Shown here in pieces: positions 1 through 10,757 of a stretch of 64,000 nucleotides of DNA. The notes beneath the pieces were generated by a model. The model saw only the letters and a list, made by a program, of their open reading frames with translations. It ran no database searches and had not been told where the DNA came from. Made by a program: the position numbers and the translations under genes. Every line of letters begins with the position of its first letter. The first letter of the stretch is position 1. The DNA comes from Ailanthus altissimus (lineage: Eukaryota; Streptophyta; Magnoliopsida; Sapindales; Simaroubaceae), in contig OX327690.1 of assembly GCA_946807835.1 (NCBI GenBank), forward strand, positions 12,248,501-12,312,500, in the 5' to 3' direction.

Positions 1-2354
1 ATATCACATATATGCATAAGTATAACAATTATACAATTATGAACATGATGAACAACATATATCACATATATGAACAAGTATAACAATTATACAATATAAA
101 CATGATGAACAATATTGTATTATAACACATAATGTAAAATACTCACCTAATGAAGGTAGCTTTACAAATTCTTCAAGTTCTTCAATAATCCATATGAAGA
201 GCTCACCTTGAAGTATATGTTGAACAATTCTAGTCCATAACTTTTGGTGGGATTAAGGAGCTAGAATGGTAGCTTAGTATTTAGAATTTTGAGCACTTGT
301 ATTCAAACTCTTTTGAATACAATTTTTGTTTCTTAAATGGAGATGGTAAATATTTTCTATACAACTCTTGTATTAATTAAAAATCTTTAACATACAACTC
401 TTGTATATTAATATTAGAAACAATTTCTACATGATAATTATTTGAACAACTCTTTGCAAAATAATTATCTTTTTCTCCATTTACATATCATTCATTTTTG
501 GCCATCCATTAAAGAAGGAGATGAAGAGAAGTTTGTTTATTTTTCAACACTTGAAAGAATAAAACTCAAAGAACTCTCTCTTACCTCTCTTCCTTGCCAT
601 TGCCAAATTCTTCTCCCAAAATTGAATGAATGAATGAATTCAATTGTTTTGCCAAAATTCATTTTGTTTATTCAACACTTTGATTAAACAAAATAAACAA
701 AATGAAGTGCTCCACCAATTTTATTGTTGGTCTCCCATTTAGAATTAATTAAACCAAGCACTAGAATAATGCCCACCAAAATTAATCTTTACCTAACAAT
801 TATAATTACTTTAATTATAATGGGTAATTAAATGGCCAACATCTAGGCCACTCATTGTATTAAAATACAATGCCATGATCTATATATATTATAATATTAT
901 CTAATAATATATGATTTAATTATTCAAAACAATTTTGAATAATTACTTTTTACCTTACTAATTTTTACTACCATGGTTAAATGGTAAAAAGGTAAAATCA
1001 AATCATGGAACAAATTTTGTCATTTGTCAATATTCTATTAATTAACAACCCTTGTTAATTAATTAAGTGATGTACTTAACAATTAAGTCTTGACAAATGT
1101 ATAATCCGAGGGATCCCTAAACAATCGTTCTCTTTTGCTGAAATTTATTGGATCGAACTATTCAATCCAATCCGCTACCCCAGTGCACAACGAGTATACT
1201 TCATATTGTGAGACTCTCTAGGTCCACACCTAATTTGTCATATAAAGCTCCTCCATACGTCCGTGAACAATGTCCTACACACACGTTACGGATATTACAA
1301 ATTAGTATGTTAGACCATACAAGTTGAGGTTATTATATATTCGTATAATCCTTCCATCATTTATATCCTTGAACAGCAGAGATATAGATCATCACCGTCA
1401 AATCTCTATTTGCTCAACCACGAACTTATCACCAGATTTATATTTCATAAAACAATATCCACAAACACTTTTGTGATATTGTTTATTCCTCCGGAATATC
1501 TTTTCCAAGGTTTATGCTTGCGGCCACAAGACTTTCTGAAATACAATCTCAGAGCATTAGGATATACAACCCACTCATATGAGCTGATGGATCCCATATC
1601 TACGCACACCGAACTCCATGAGCATCGGACCATACCCAGCGACACCCAGTGGTCAGACCATGAAAGGTTTCTGACATGTGTAGAACCAAAGCATGGTGGA
1701 TCACTCACAAGCCCACCGTGGCGCTCAGGTCAAAGGACCACAAATACTACTCAACTCGAAAGACCTTCCATTGACAGCTTTATGAGATGTCTATTGGATG
1801 TCTTCGTGAGTCTGTTCAATATCCAGTCCTTACTGAATACCTGTATCTCTATACGAGCTTCCTACTAAGCTCATGGTTTGCTAAGACTAACCATCTGGAC
1901 CATCCAGATATAGACATACACTAATCTATATTAATGGGTTTCACCGATAGACCCACATCGATGAAATTAGATCATGAACATTATGTTTGAGAACATACTT
2001 GCATAATGACATTTCTTAGCACCATCTGCAACTCATTGCAGCTATATCATTACTAATAATTCTCAGGTCATTGTCCCATTTCAGACAAGGCTCTAACTCA
2101 TTAGATTTTGTTAACTCTTAGTACCACTAACTCTTAGTGTTTATAACTATTAGCGTTGCTAACTCTTAGCCCTGGTCTAAACTCTTTTAGACCAAATCTG
2201 AACTCCTTCAGATCATACAATGTCTAAAACGTTACAAGCATCTTACTATTTAATAAAAATAATATTAACGATTTTATTAGAAATAATAATTGTATAAATA
2301 CAATCACTATATATTTATACATTATGGGATGGCACGTAAGCACAAATTCCAACA
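1..2354 (-). mobile_element. Copia-type LTR, copy A, cut by the window edge
   Basis: Read on the minus strand this begins TGTTGGAATTTGTGCTTACG at 2354 and runs off the left edge. It matches copy B (16354-18825) in inverted orientation along nearly its whole length, so about 120 bases lie outside the window. It carries the block shared by all LTRs of this group here, including GGTCAGACCATGAAAG near 1650. The open frames inside it (1410-1868 plus, 1445-1708 minus) recur in copy B and are chance frames in LTR sequence. Whether it is a solo LTR or the edge of a full element cannot be told, because the far flank is missing. Confidence 0.8.
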
Positions 2355-2734
2355 CTTATAATTAGTGGTGCTTTCTCACCAACATTTATCTCTTTTAACC
2401 TCTCTTCCATATCTTTTGATTAAAAGTATAAAGCATAAGAGAGGATGAAGCAACAAATCACAATTGAAAAGATATCACTACCCTTAAATTTCAGTTATGG
2501 GTAAGTTCATATATTGTTTAAATCAGCTCTAAACAAAATATTTTCTACTTTTAGGGTTAATGTAGGTCGTCACTTTTGAGGCTGCTAAGAGAGTCTAAGA
2601 ATTATGGTAGTGGTGTTGTGGGATCGATACAATAGCTTAGCTTCTAAAATGCATGAAACTCAAATAGAATAATAAATAAATAAATATAACAATAGGAAGA
2701 TGATATAAGCCTAGGAATTATTCATGAGGTTCTT
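2355..2734. other. Unassigned spacer between LTR copy A and Copia pol
   Basis: AT-rich sequence with stops in all frames. It neither continues the Copia RNase H expected next to the pol at 2735 nor matches another repeat in the window. It may be the host sequence into which LTR copy A inserted. Confidence 0.4.
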
Positions 2735-3376
2735 ATGAGTCACATGTAGGAAAGGGTGCAAACATTCGCTGAAATAAAAGTTTATAAGATCTGCAAATCC
2801 TGTTGCCTTTCAGACTAGAAGAGAAAGAATCACATACTCTATTTATCTCTTTAATATTGTCCCCGGTAACTATGATGTCATCAACAAAAACTATCAAAAT
2901 GGTTATTTTTTTCGTTTTTGAGTGCTTGACAAATAGTGTATGATCTGCTTGCCCTTGGATATATCCAAGATTCTTGATCACTTTAGAGAATCGATCAAAC
3001 CAAGCACGAGGAAACTATTTCAAGCATAGAGAGACTTGTTGAGCTTACAAATAATTTGGCTCCTAATCCTTTCTTTAAAACCTGAAGGTTGACTCACATA
3101 GACTTCTTCTTTGAGGTCACCATTCAAAAATGCATTCTTTACATTCAGTTGATTTAGTTTCCAATTAATATTTTCTACAAGTGCAAGAAGAATTTGGATG
3201 GTATTAAATTTAGCAATAGGAGTAAAGGTTTTAATGTAGTTAATCTTGTAAGTCTGTGTAAATTCTTTAGCCACCAACCTTGCTTTGTACCTCTTAATGG
3301 AACCATCAACTTTATATTTGATTGTGAATATCCATTTGCACCCTATAGTACTTTTATCATGTGGAAATTCTATCAA
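2733..3376 (-). pseudogene. Copia reverse transcriptase remnant
   Basis: The minus frame 3376-3020 gives KSTIGCKWIFTIKYK, YKARLVAKEFTQTY and NVKNAFLNGDLKEEVYVSQP, the N-terminal half of Copia RT. After a break, 2981-2733 gives NLGYIQGQADHTLFVK then ILIVFVDDIIVTG, the palm motif with both catalytic aspartates kept. The text stops making sense as Copia near 2740, and no RNase H follows. Keeping VDD does not imply activity, because the protein is split by stops and the domain is truncated. Confidence 0.88.
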
Positions 3377-4210
3377 CTTCTAGTATTGTTTTATTTACGA
3401 GTATGCATTTCTTCAAGTACTGCAGCTTTTCATTTAAGAGAATTAAGAATCTCTTCAATTGTCTTGGGAATAACAACACTAGACACATTCGAGGTAAAAG
3501 CATGAAATGAAAATGACAAGGTAGAATAAGAAATAAATTTAGAAATAGGATGTTGAGTATAAGACTTAATACCCTTTCTAATTGCTATAAAAAAAACATC
3601 AAAATCTGAATAAAAACTTGGAGTATTTTTTTGATACCCTAACATATCTAAAGATTGAGATTCTATCATAGGTTTGGCTTCTTGACTATGATTAAGATTC
3701 ATGATTTGCTCATTTACTTGAGAGATCTCTTTTCTAGAGTATACGCGTAACTCTTGTTGATTTAGCCTAGTTGTTTGTTTTCCCTTTTTTTCTATATTGT
3801 TAAATTATCCTATGGCTGGTTTGAAGAAGTGGCTAGATTAGGTTCAGTAATAAACACTATTAGAGTTAGACTAGGTTCCGTAATAGACACTATTAGAGTT
3901 GGACTAGGTTCAGCAATAGATATTGTTAGGTTAGACTGGGTTCAGTAATATAAAAGGGATGTGTGGTTGGAGTGACAGATTGATTTAAAGGTAAATCCAA
4001 AATATTTCATGAACACTGAGCTTCCTGATCAACAATTTCTCCCTAAATCAATGTGAGAGAGTAGTATAAAGTATTCTTGAAAAAGTTGACATCACATAAA
4101 GCATGGATTTTCTTGGAATGATGGCAGTAATATTTATACCCTTTTTAGGTTAGAGAATAACCAATAAGATAGTCTTGAGTGCTCTATGATCAAGTTTACT
4201 ACGATTATGA

Positions 4211-4959
4211 TTATGAATGTAGACAAAGGTAGTACAACCAAATGTCTATCAGAAGAGTGTTTGTTGATATATACGGATAGGACTTGATGAGGATAAAAAA
4301 TGAAGACTCAAACTTAATAGTACGACTTGGAAGATGATTTATAAGGTAAGTGGCAGTTAAAATAGCATCCGCCCTATAAATATTTTGGAACATAAAAGTA
4401 CAAGCCAACATATGACAATTTTTCCTTTTAGAGACACCATTTTGTTGTAGAGTATCAACACTAGAATTTTGATGAATAATTCCATTCTGGAGCAAATATT
4501 CACCAAGAATTAAGTTAACATACTTTTTACTATTATCAGTCTGAAGTACACAAATTTTTTTGTCTGAAATTAGATATTGATCATGTGGTTGAAATTTTCG
4601 AACACTTCACATGTTTCAATTTTTTCACGAAGAAGATAAACCCAACTGATACGTGTGTAATCATCAATAAAAGTGATAAACCATATTTTGCCATTGGAAG
4701 TTGTAATTTTCGAAGGTCCCCATTTGTCACTATGGATTAAAGGGAAATGAGTGGATGAAATATATAGTTTTGAAAGAAAAGAGGATCGAGTGTGTTTGGA
4801 AAAATGACATATACCACATTGAAAAGAAGAAAAACTTTTATAATCCACTAAAGAGAGAAACAACCGTTTCAAATAAGAAAGATTGGGGTGACTAAGTTTA
4901 TGATGCCTTAACATTAACTTACTAAAACTAGAAGTAGAAATTGAAGCAACGCCAGACAC
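4211..4959 (-). pseudogene. Copia integrase remnant
   Basis: Two minus-strand pieces. The first (4959-4570) has the GAG-pre-integrase zinc-binding region, with LRHHKLSHPN then CGICHFSKHTRSSF, followed by the core stretch LIHSDKWGPS and FITFIDDYTRISWVYLL, which holds the first catalytic aspartate. The second (4495-4211) has GIIHQNSSVDTLQQNGVSKR, around the catalytic glutamate region where family members usually read QQNGVAERK, so the glutamate is lost. It then has DAILTATYLINHLPSR. A live integrase inserts the cDNA into the chromosome. Frameshifts separate the pieces. Confidence 0.85.
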
Positions 4960-5137
4960 AAGAACTTGTCGACTTTCTTTATTCTGATCTTTAAGGAAAT
5001 AAATGCCATCATAAATTCTACCACTGCCAATTGTCCTCCCGGATGATAGATCTTAAAAATAACAAGAGGAAGACACAAATTTAGCAACACACAATGATTA
5101 TCACAAGTAAGCTTACTAACAGAAATTAAATTACAAG

Positions 5138-5400
5138 TTAACAAGAGAACATAAAAAATAGATGTAAGAGACTGTTGGATAATCTAAAAGTTCCTATTCC
5201 TGCAACAAAAAACAAGGATTCATTAGCAATTTTAACAGTGGCTTTATTAAAGTAAGGAACATATAAGTGAAAAACATTATAGATACCAGTCATATGGTTT
5301 AAGGCACTTGAATCAATAATCCAAGATGCCATGGAATTGACTGATGAGGTTAAAGTATGGAGAGTTGCTACCTCAAGTTTATGACAATGATGTAAAAAGA
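5138..5400 (-). pseudogene. Copia protease remnant
   Basis: The minus frame just left of 5332 encodes ASWIIDSSALNHMTG, the Copia aspartic protease active site. The usual form is WIIDSGAxxHMTG, so the glycine of the DSG triad is here serine. The frame continues upstream as TLHTLTSSVNSM, the usual linker before the protease, and is lost by a frameshift near 5390. In a live element this enzyme cuts the Gag-Pol polyprotein inside the virus-like particle. The altered active site and the break show it is dead. Confidence 0.8.
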
Positions 5401-5637
5401 TTTACTGTCTCTACCATAGAAGGAGACAAAAGGGCTGCTCAAGTTTGTAGAGGCAGCATTATTGCTAAAAGAAGCTACGGGAATGGCAGTTTCTATGACA
5501 AAGAATTAATTAAAAAAAATTGGGCAGTAATGGATAGATTGATAGATCTGGCGACAAAGAATCTAATGGTGCCAGTGGTAAGAGAAGACATGCCTGAAAG
5601 ATGGCCAAAATTTGAGGTGAAAGATGAACGGCGATAA
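5344..5637 (+). CDS. Unrecognised 97-codon ORF beside the Copia fragment
   Basis: An open frame from ATG at 5344 to TAA. The first 20 or so codons overlap the antisense of Copia protease and are probably not native. From about 5405 onward the predicted peptide is charged and protein-like, with segments such as KKNWAVMDRLIDLATKNL and PERWPKFEVKDERR. I do not recognise a family. An AG at 5408-5409 (accATAG|AAGGAG) could be a splice acceptor, which would make this a terminal exon of a broken gene. The alternative is a chance frame. No partner exons are apparent. Confidence 0.2.
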   Translation: MRLKYGELLPQVYDNDVKRFTVSTIEGDKRAAQVCRGSIIAKRSYGNGSFYDKELIKKNWAVMDRLIDLATKNLMVPVVREDMPERWPKFEVKDERR

Positions 5638-6200
5638 TGCATTAGGCAGCACATGTGGGCGCGTTCGACTTCCAATTGACTTGATTCCGATGAAGATGAA
5701 ATGACTGGTGTCTTCTGAATGTCTGGGTAAGGGCGGTGTACTGTCACTTGCTGGAAAATGGCCAGGATCTGAAACGGTTGGCATAGAAGAGCTAGGTTGT
5801 TGAACGGAGCAGGAAGGCGTGTTTGGTTTTGGATTGGAGTGATTCCAGTGGCGTTAGAGCGGCTAGCGAGTTTTGAGTGTTTTGGATTGAGCAGTGAACT
5901 TGCGATGAACTTTCGATGGACTTTCAGTGAACTTTTGCCAAGACTCCAATGAATTTATGATGGGCATCTAAGTTTTTGACTAAACATCGGGACAGTGAGA
6001 GCAACCTAACTTTGATAACATATAGTTTTGCTAAATATTTCAAGTGTATCTACATTAATAGAGAGATTTCAACAATATATAGATACAAAGACAAATCAAA
6101 AAAGAAAAAAAAAATATTTCCTAGAATCGAAGAAAAACATACTAATAAAAAATTACAGTTATATATAGTAAAACAAACTTAAATGTTTATTTTTTTGCCG

Positions 6201-6203
<3 letters not shown>

Positions 6204-6232
<29 letters not shown>
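6204..6232. repeat. (TA)n microsatellite
   Basis: Uninterrupted alternating TA for about 29 bases. Confidence 0.95.
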
Positions 6233-6236
<4 letters not shown>

Positions 6237-6336
6237 CTATAATTTATAGAAAATGAAAATAAAATAAAAAATAAAGAAAGAATTTGAAAGATATACATCG
6301 AGTCAAAATAGAAAATATCTCTTTAATTTTTATAAA

Positions 6337-6612
6337 ATGCAATCTTCACCTAAGAATATCTATGTTTTAGAATTCGGTGTCTCCTCCATTGTCAATTGCT
6401 TGCTGGGTGTATTTCTTCTTTCTTTTAGTTTGCCCTTTCCTTATTCCCATGCAGAAAACTTGAAAGAATCTGTAGTTAAGACTTTCTGTAAGTTATTAGC
6501 AGATTATGCTAACAGCTCAAGACATCTTTCTCCAGAGATGAGCTTAGAATCTATATTCACTAAACCAAGAGAATGCGGCAACTATACCAATAAGCATATG
6601 TTAGGTACATAA
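6337..6612 (+). CDS. Unrecognised 91-codon ORF
   Basis: ATG at 6337 to TAA at 6610. The N-terminal third is hydrophobic (CLLGVFLLSFSLPFPYSHA), resembling a signal peptide or one membrane segment. The rest is polar, with SVVKTFCKLLADYANSSRHL. I recognise no domain. It lies about 1.7 kb upstream of the RanBPM-like exons on the same strand but shows no similarity to that family. It could be an exon of another broken gene, or chance. Confidence 0.15.
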   Translation: MQSSPKNIYVLEFGVSSIVNCLLGVFLLSFSLPFPYSHAENLKESVVKTFCKLLADYANSSRHLSPEMSLESIFTKPRECGNYTNKHMLGT

Positions 6613-7970
6613 GATTTGAGAAGAAGCTGAGAAAGAGATTAGCATAGTTAGAAGAGATTAGTAGTACCAAAAGATGATGCAACATAAACAGCTTAATATG
6701 ACTCTGCACTGTCACAGAAGAGCAGGCTTTGAGGGCTAGAATTTGAACTACAAAGATACGAGTGGGTAACTCATAACTGTTGTAGCTCTTCACGGAAATT
6801 AGATTGTTACAATGTGTTTTCAACTGCTAAATAATGACAAAATAATTGACCACTGAAAGCTGTATTGGAACTTGATTTATAATTTTTTCTGTTGAGTGAG
6901 GTAATGAGTGACCTAAATCTGCATGGAAATCAAGCCATAAAAAAAGCATTTTAACTGCTTAAATAATGATAAATTGGTTCTCTTTTCAAAAATAAACAAA
7001 AAGATATATTCTAATGGAAAGGGTTAAAGATTGAAAAAAATATATTCTAATGGAAAGGCATATGACAAAATATCTATTAATGATGGCAAATTGTTTGCTA
7101 TGGAGCAGCTACCAATTCTATTTTTTTTCTTCCAAGTGTTTAAAATATTTTGGATAAGGTACTTAGAAAACTTAATGCATTTTGTCTTCATGGGGAGGAA
7201 ATAATTTTGCAGGGCAAATGTATGTTGACTTTCAAAACCTGTCAGGTTTATTGGCTGTTCCGCATATGTCTAGTTGCTTATTCAATTAATAGAATTTATT
7301 GTTTATGAATACTGATTTGCAAGATATGCAAACTATGCTAAAAATAAAGCTCATCTTCTTCATTTACTTATTAATTAAATTCCTGACCCCTTTATTCTTC
7401 GTCTTTTTTATTAGTGCTGGTTCTCCTTCATATTGCTAAACATGAAATCTTTTTATTTCCTTTATGTTCTCTGTCTCTTCTACCTTGATTTGATCCTGGC
7501 TTATTCTTTTGTTTCTGTTTCCTACTCAATCACTTAAGATCTTTCTTGCGTCCAATTCAAGTTCTTTTCTGTCTTCTTGCTGTCGCTTGTGCCAAGCCTT
7601 GGTTGTCGGGTGTATTTATCTCGTTAGTAAAGTCGGGACCATTCAGGCATAGTTTTCATTCAAATATGAACCGAATCTTATGCTTCTAGGGTTATTCATG
7701 AGTGCAAACTATGCTAAAAATAAAGTTGATCTTCTTCATTTATTTAGTAATTAATTTTCTGTTTCTAAGACCCAAAGCTTTAGATAATCTCATGTTTTAT
7801 GTGTAATTAATTTTAGAAAGCTCGAATATGATAAGCCGACTCTCACTTCATCTCTTTTACAGTTGTTTCTCCATTGTGGTCTGGCACTATATATTTGTGG
7901 TTATTGTCATTATCATGTTTTTTTTATTTTTTTATTTTATTTTTAATTAAGTATCACTGGTGCTAATTGA

Positions 7971-8048
7971 GAAAAAGCACGTACCAGATGCATTGCTTGA
8001 AAGACACCTACCAGGTGCTTTGAGTAAAAAGCACCTCCGATGCTTTCT
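7971..8048 (+). repeat. Three degenerate copies of a ~28-bp AAGCAC/ACCAGATGC unit
   Basis: Successive units read AAGCACGTACCAGATGC, GACACCTACCAGGTGC and AAGCACCTCCGATGC, joined by short linkers. This may be a fragment of a small DNA transposon. No termini were identified. Confidence 0.45.
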
Positions 8049-8276
8049 AAATTTTAAAATTACTTGTGTTATTGCCAAACGTCGGAAAAAGGACTTTCAG
8101 CCATGCGGAAGTACTTCTGTCATACCGAAATGCCTCTCAAACCAAGTTATCATTGCTTATCCCAGGATATTATTACTGCAAGGGATGACCAAAAGTTAAT
8201 AATTTTTATTGTCTTAAACTACGTAAGTTACTATATGATTTGGCTTTTTACTAACTCATTGTCTCTCAATATGAAG

Positions 8277-10425
8277 CTAATCAGGATTGGTGACATTGAT
8301 GCTGCATTTGATAAGCTTCGTAGCTGGTATCCCTGCATTGTTCAGGTGGATAACTTTAGGGTGTTCGCTGTCATGAACATGCTATTGTTTGTCTGCATTT
8401 ATAAGATGTATGAATTGACCTGGTTTCCATTTACATTTATCTTGTGTTACCTATTTTGTGATGCCATATCTGTTGTTTAAAACAAGGAGGATGATGTTTT
8501 CTCTGATTCGATACTTTTACTTTCACTATTCTGGCTGCTTGGAATTGTCAGTCTACTGGTTTGTAATTAAAATGTGGCAATTAGGATTTAATGGGTGCTT
8601 ATCCTGCTTTTCATGGGTTTTGGATTTTCATATCAGTCTTTGTATATCAAAGAAGATTCTATCAAGGCAAACATATACAAAAAAAAACTATACAAAAATT
8701 ATCTCAAAACCCCTACAGAATAAAGAAAAAGGATGAATCTTGGAAATCCGTTGAAACCAAAGGAAAACATAAGGACGAACTCTCTTCCAAATGCAATACG
8801 AGCTCTCTTCTCTAGCTTAACAAAAAATGCGTTTACTTCTTTCCAACCATGATACTTGTATTACAGCTAAAATAACACATCGCCAAAGGATTTTGGTTTC
8901 CTTCCTTTTCCAAAGGCAAAATTAATTTTCAAAAAGTAGAGATTCACGAGAACCCAGAACAGCCCCATCAGATCTTAGTTTCTTTGCGAGCTCAGCCCAC
9001 AAATTCAATGCCATTCTGCAATGAGGGAAAGGATGGCTGGACGTTTTTTTCACCCTTTCTACACTATCACTTACCATTATGGTGAAAGTCGCACTGAAGG
9101 AAGCTTTCTTTGAATCACTTCTCCGGTCTTGATTTTGGCATGATATTCACTTCTTGAGCCTCATAATACAGAAGTAAAGCCACCTTTGTAAATTGAATCT
9201 CATTTAAGGGGGAAGAAATATATATATATATATGTATTTTCTGACCATATTGGGGCAGATTTATGTTATACAACACTCTTTGTTACAGTCCTTGTAGTAA
9301 GCTATTTAATGGATTAGATATATTTGAGCCCTAATATGTGCGTGGTATACGAGAAGTTAAAAATGTCCATTTGATGCCCAATTGACCTAGTGGTGCAGGT
9401 GGATTTATTTAGTGTTTTAGGGTAAATAGGCGTGTGAAATCTTTGAGACCGTGATTCTGAATCATGTGATCATATCTCATGTTTCATAGCTATTGCACTG
9501 TACTTGTACTGCGGTTTGCCCGAATTTATGCTTTTGAGACCCATTCTTGGCAAAACTAATGACAGTATGTACTTTTTACTGTTGTGACACTCAATTTTGC
9601 TTTCTGCAGGATGATAAATCATCTACTTGCTTTCTGCTCCACTGTAAAAAGTTCATTGAGTTGGTTCGGGTATAACATTTTTCCCTATTTAATGTTCTTA
9701 CTAATAGCATCATTTTGCAGAAATTGGATCAACTAATTTAATGTTAGAAGCTTTTTTTTTTTAATATTCCTTTTTACGAAAAAAAGAATAATTTTTTGTA
9801 AAGAAGATGCCTTCTTTGATGTCTAGAATTTATTGAGCTATATAGCTCAGACTTCTTGGCCTTCTGGTGGTTATAAATTTTCGTATATATCATGTTCATC
9901 TTATTTTAAATTTCATTGTCGTTGGTACGAAGATTGATCGAAAAAGAACAAAGAAAGAAAAGAAAAACAATCCAGAATTTGTTACAATTTGATCTCAAAA
10001 CAGTATAGACAAAGGTTTTTTATTTTTCCTTAAAAAGGGCTGGGTTTGGAATTGAGACTTGTGATAATGACAATGCACATCAGTTTCAAATGCCTTTGTT
10101 CTTTTTCTATTTAATTGATTATTTTCACTTGCCCTCGACTTTTTCTAGTTTTGATTAGCAAGTCTTAAAATTTGGTATTGGTAGATGGTTATGATGAATT
10201 AAAATTAAAGGAAATTTCTGTCGTTCAGCTAAAGTGGTGTAGGTGTGTGGTGGGACAGAGAATAGGTCTTCAGTTCAAGCCTTATCAAGCTTTAAAAAAT
10301 TAATAAATTTTTAGTCTAATATTTCATCTGACATGTAGGTTACAGCATTGGAGGAAGCAGTGAAATGTGGCAGGGTGGAATTGTCAAAAAAATTTGGGTT
10401 GGCTGGATTTGAGTATTTGGTTCAG
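8277..10425 (+). pseudogene. RanBPM-like (LisH/CTLH-CRA) gene fragment, three exons
   Basis: Three in-frame exons match the CTLH-CRA part of plant RanBPM/GID1-type proteins. These are scaffold subunits of the CTLH/GID E3 ubiquitin ligase, acting in cytosol and nucleus. Exon a, 8277-8345: GDIDAAFDKLRSWYPCIVQ. Exon b, 9610-9669: DDKSSTCFLLHCKKFIELVR. Exon c, 10339-10425: ALEEAVKCGRVELSKKFGLA. Each begins after AG and ends before GT (introns 8346-9609 and 9670-10338). All junctions are phase 0 and no exon holds a stop. The SPRY and LisH exons upstream, and the CRA exons expected after 10425 (DCxALLAYE type), are not visible. A PIF/Harbinger-like element and then Tat Gypsy sequence follow. I call it a broken copy, not a working gene. 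It could be a transposon-captured genomic fragment. Confidence 0.82.
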
Positions 10426-10757
10426 GTACTGAGAATTCTTGTCATTAACTAGAAAGTTCTTTGCTTATATGAAGCATGCGCATCAAAATGCCACTATTCC
10501 TTTTTCATTGAGATGTTTCGGTGTCGTAGACCAAAAGAACCATTACCAAGAACATTTTTTTGTCTATGCCTGTGGTGATATCAATATTAAGCCTTCTTTT
10601 GGGTCTTGAATGAATGTTGATGTTTTGTCAAAGCATAAATTTTCTACTTCCATAAGAAAATGAACGTTATTTAGGGCATGCTTGACATGCAAGATTAGAT
10701 TGAAAAAGATAGATGAGAAGATTTGTTAGTATTAAATAAGATGGGATAGGAATGGAT

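Larger units (their letters stand above)
2735..5400 (-). mobile_element. Decayed Ty1/Copia retrotransposon (protease-integrase-RT)
   Basis: Minus-strand fragments occur in Copia order from right to left: protease (about 5330), GAG-pre-integrase and integrase core (4959-4211), then reverse transcriptase (3376-2735). Integrase before RT is diagnostic for Ty1/Copia. The frame is broken repeatedly. The RNase H, the 3' LTR and a recognisable gag are missing, so both ends are truncated. The RT wording resembles the Ale/Ivana-like branch, but lineage assignment is tentative. The divergence and stops mark an old insertion, unrelated to the young Copia element at 23926-33316. Confidence 0.85.
5641..8276. 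other. Largely unassigned region upstream of the RanBPM-like exons
   Basis: Mostly AT-rich sequence without a recognisable gene. At 5887-5940 there is a short degenerate repeat around the words TGAACTT and TGGACTTTC. A (TA)n tract sits at 6204-6232. An 80-codon ORF at 7960-8199 overlaps small repeats and looks accidental. I searched it for the SPRY and LisH parts of RanBPM and saw none. Confidence 0.5.

Noticed and set aside
1410..1868. 152-codon plus-strand ORF, with a near-identical frame at 16841-17299 on the minus strand
   Set aside because: Both lie wholly inside LTR copies A and B and share the LTR's nucleotide similarity. No domain or signal. Treated as LTR sequence; its conservation is noted as a finding.
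8458..8736. ORFs between 8064 and 8815
   Set aside because: They fall largely in the intron between RanBPM-like exons a and b, in frames unrelated to the exons.
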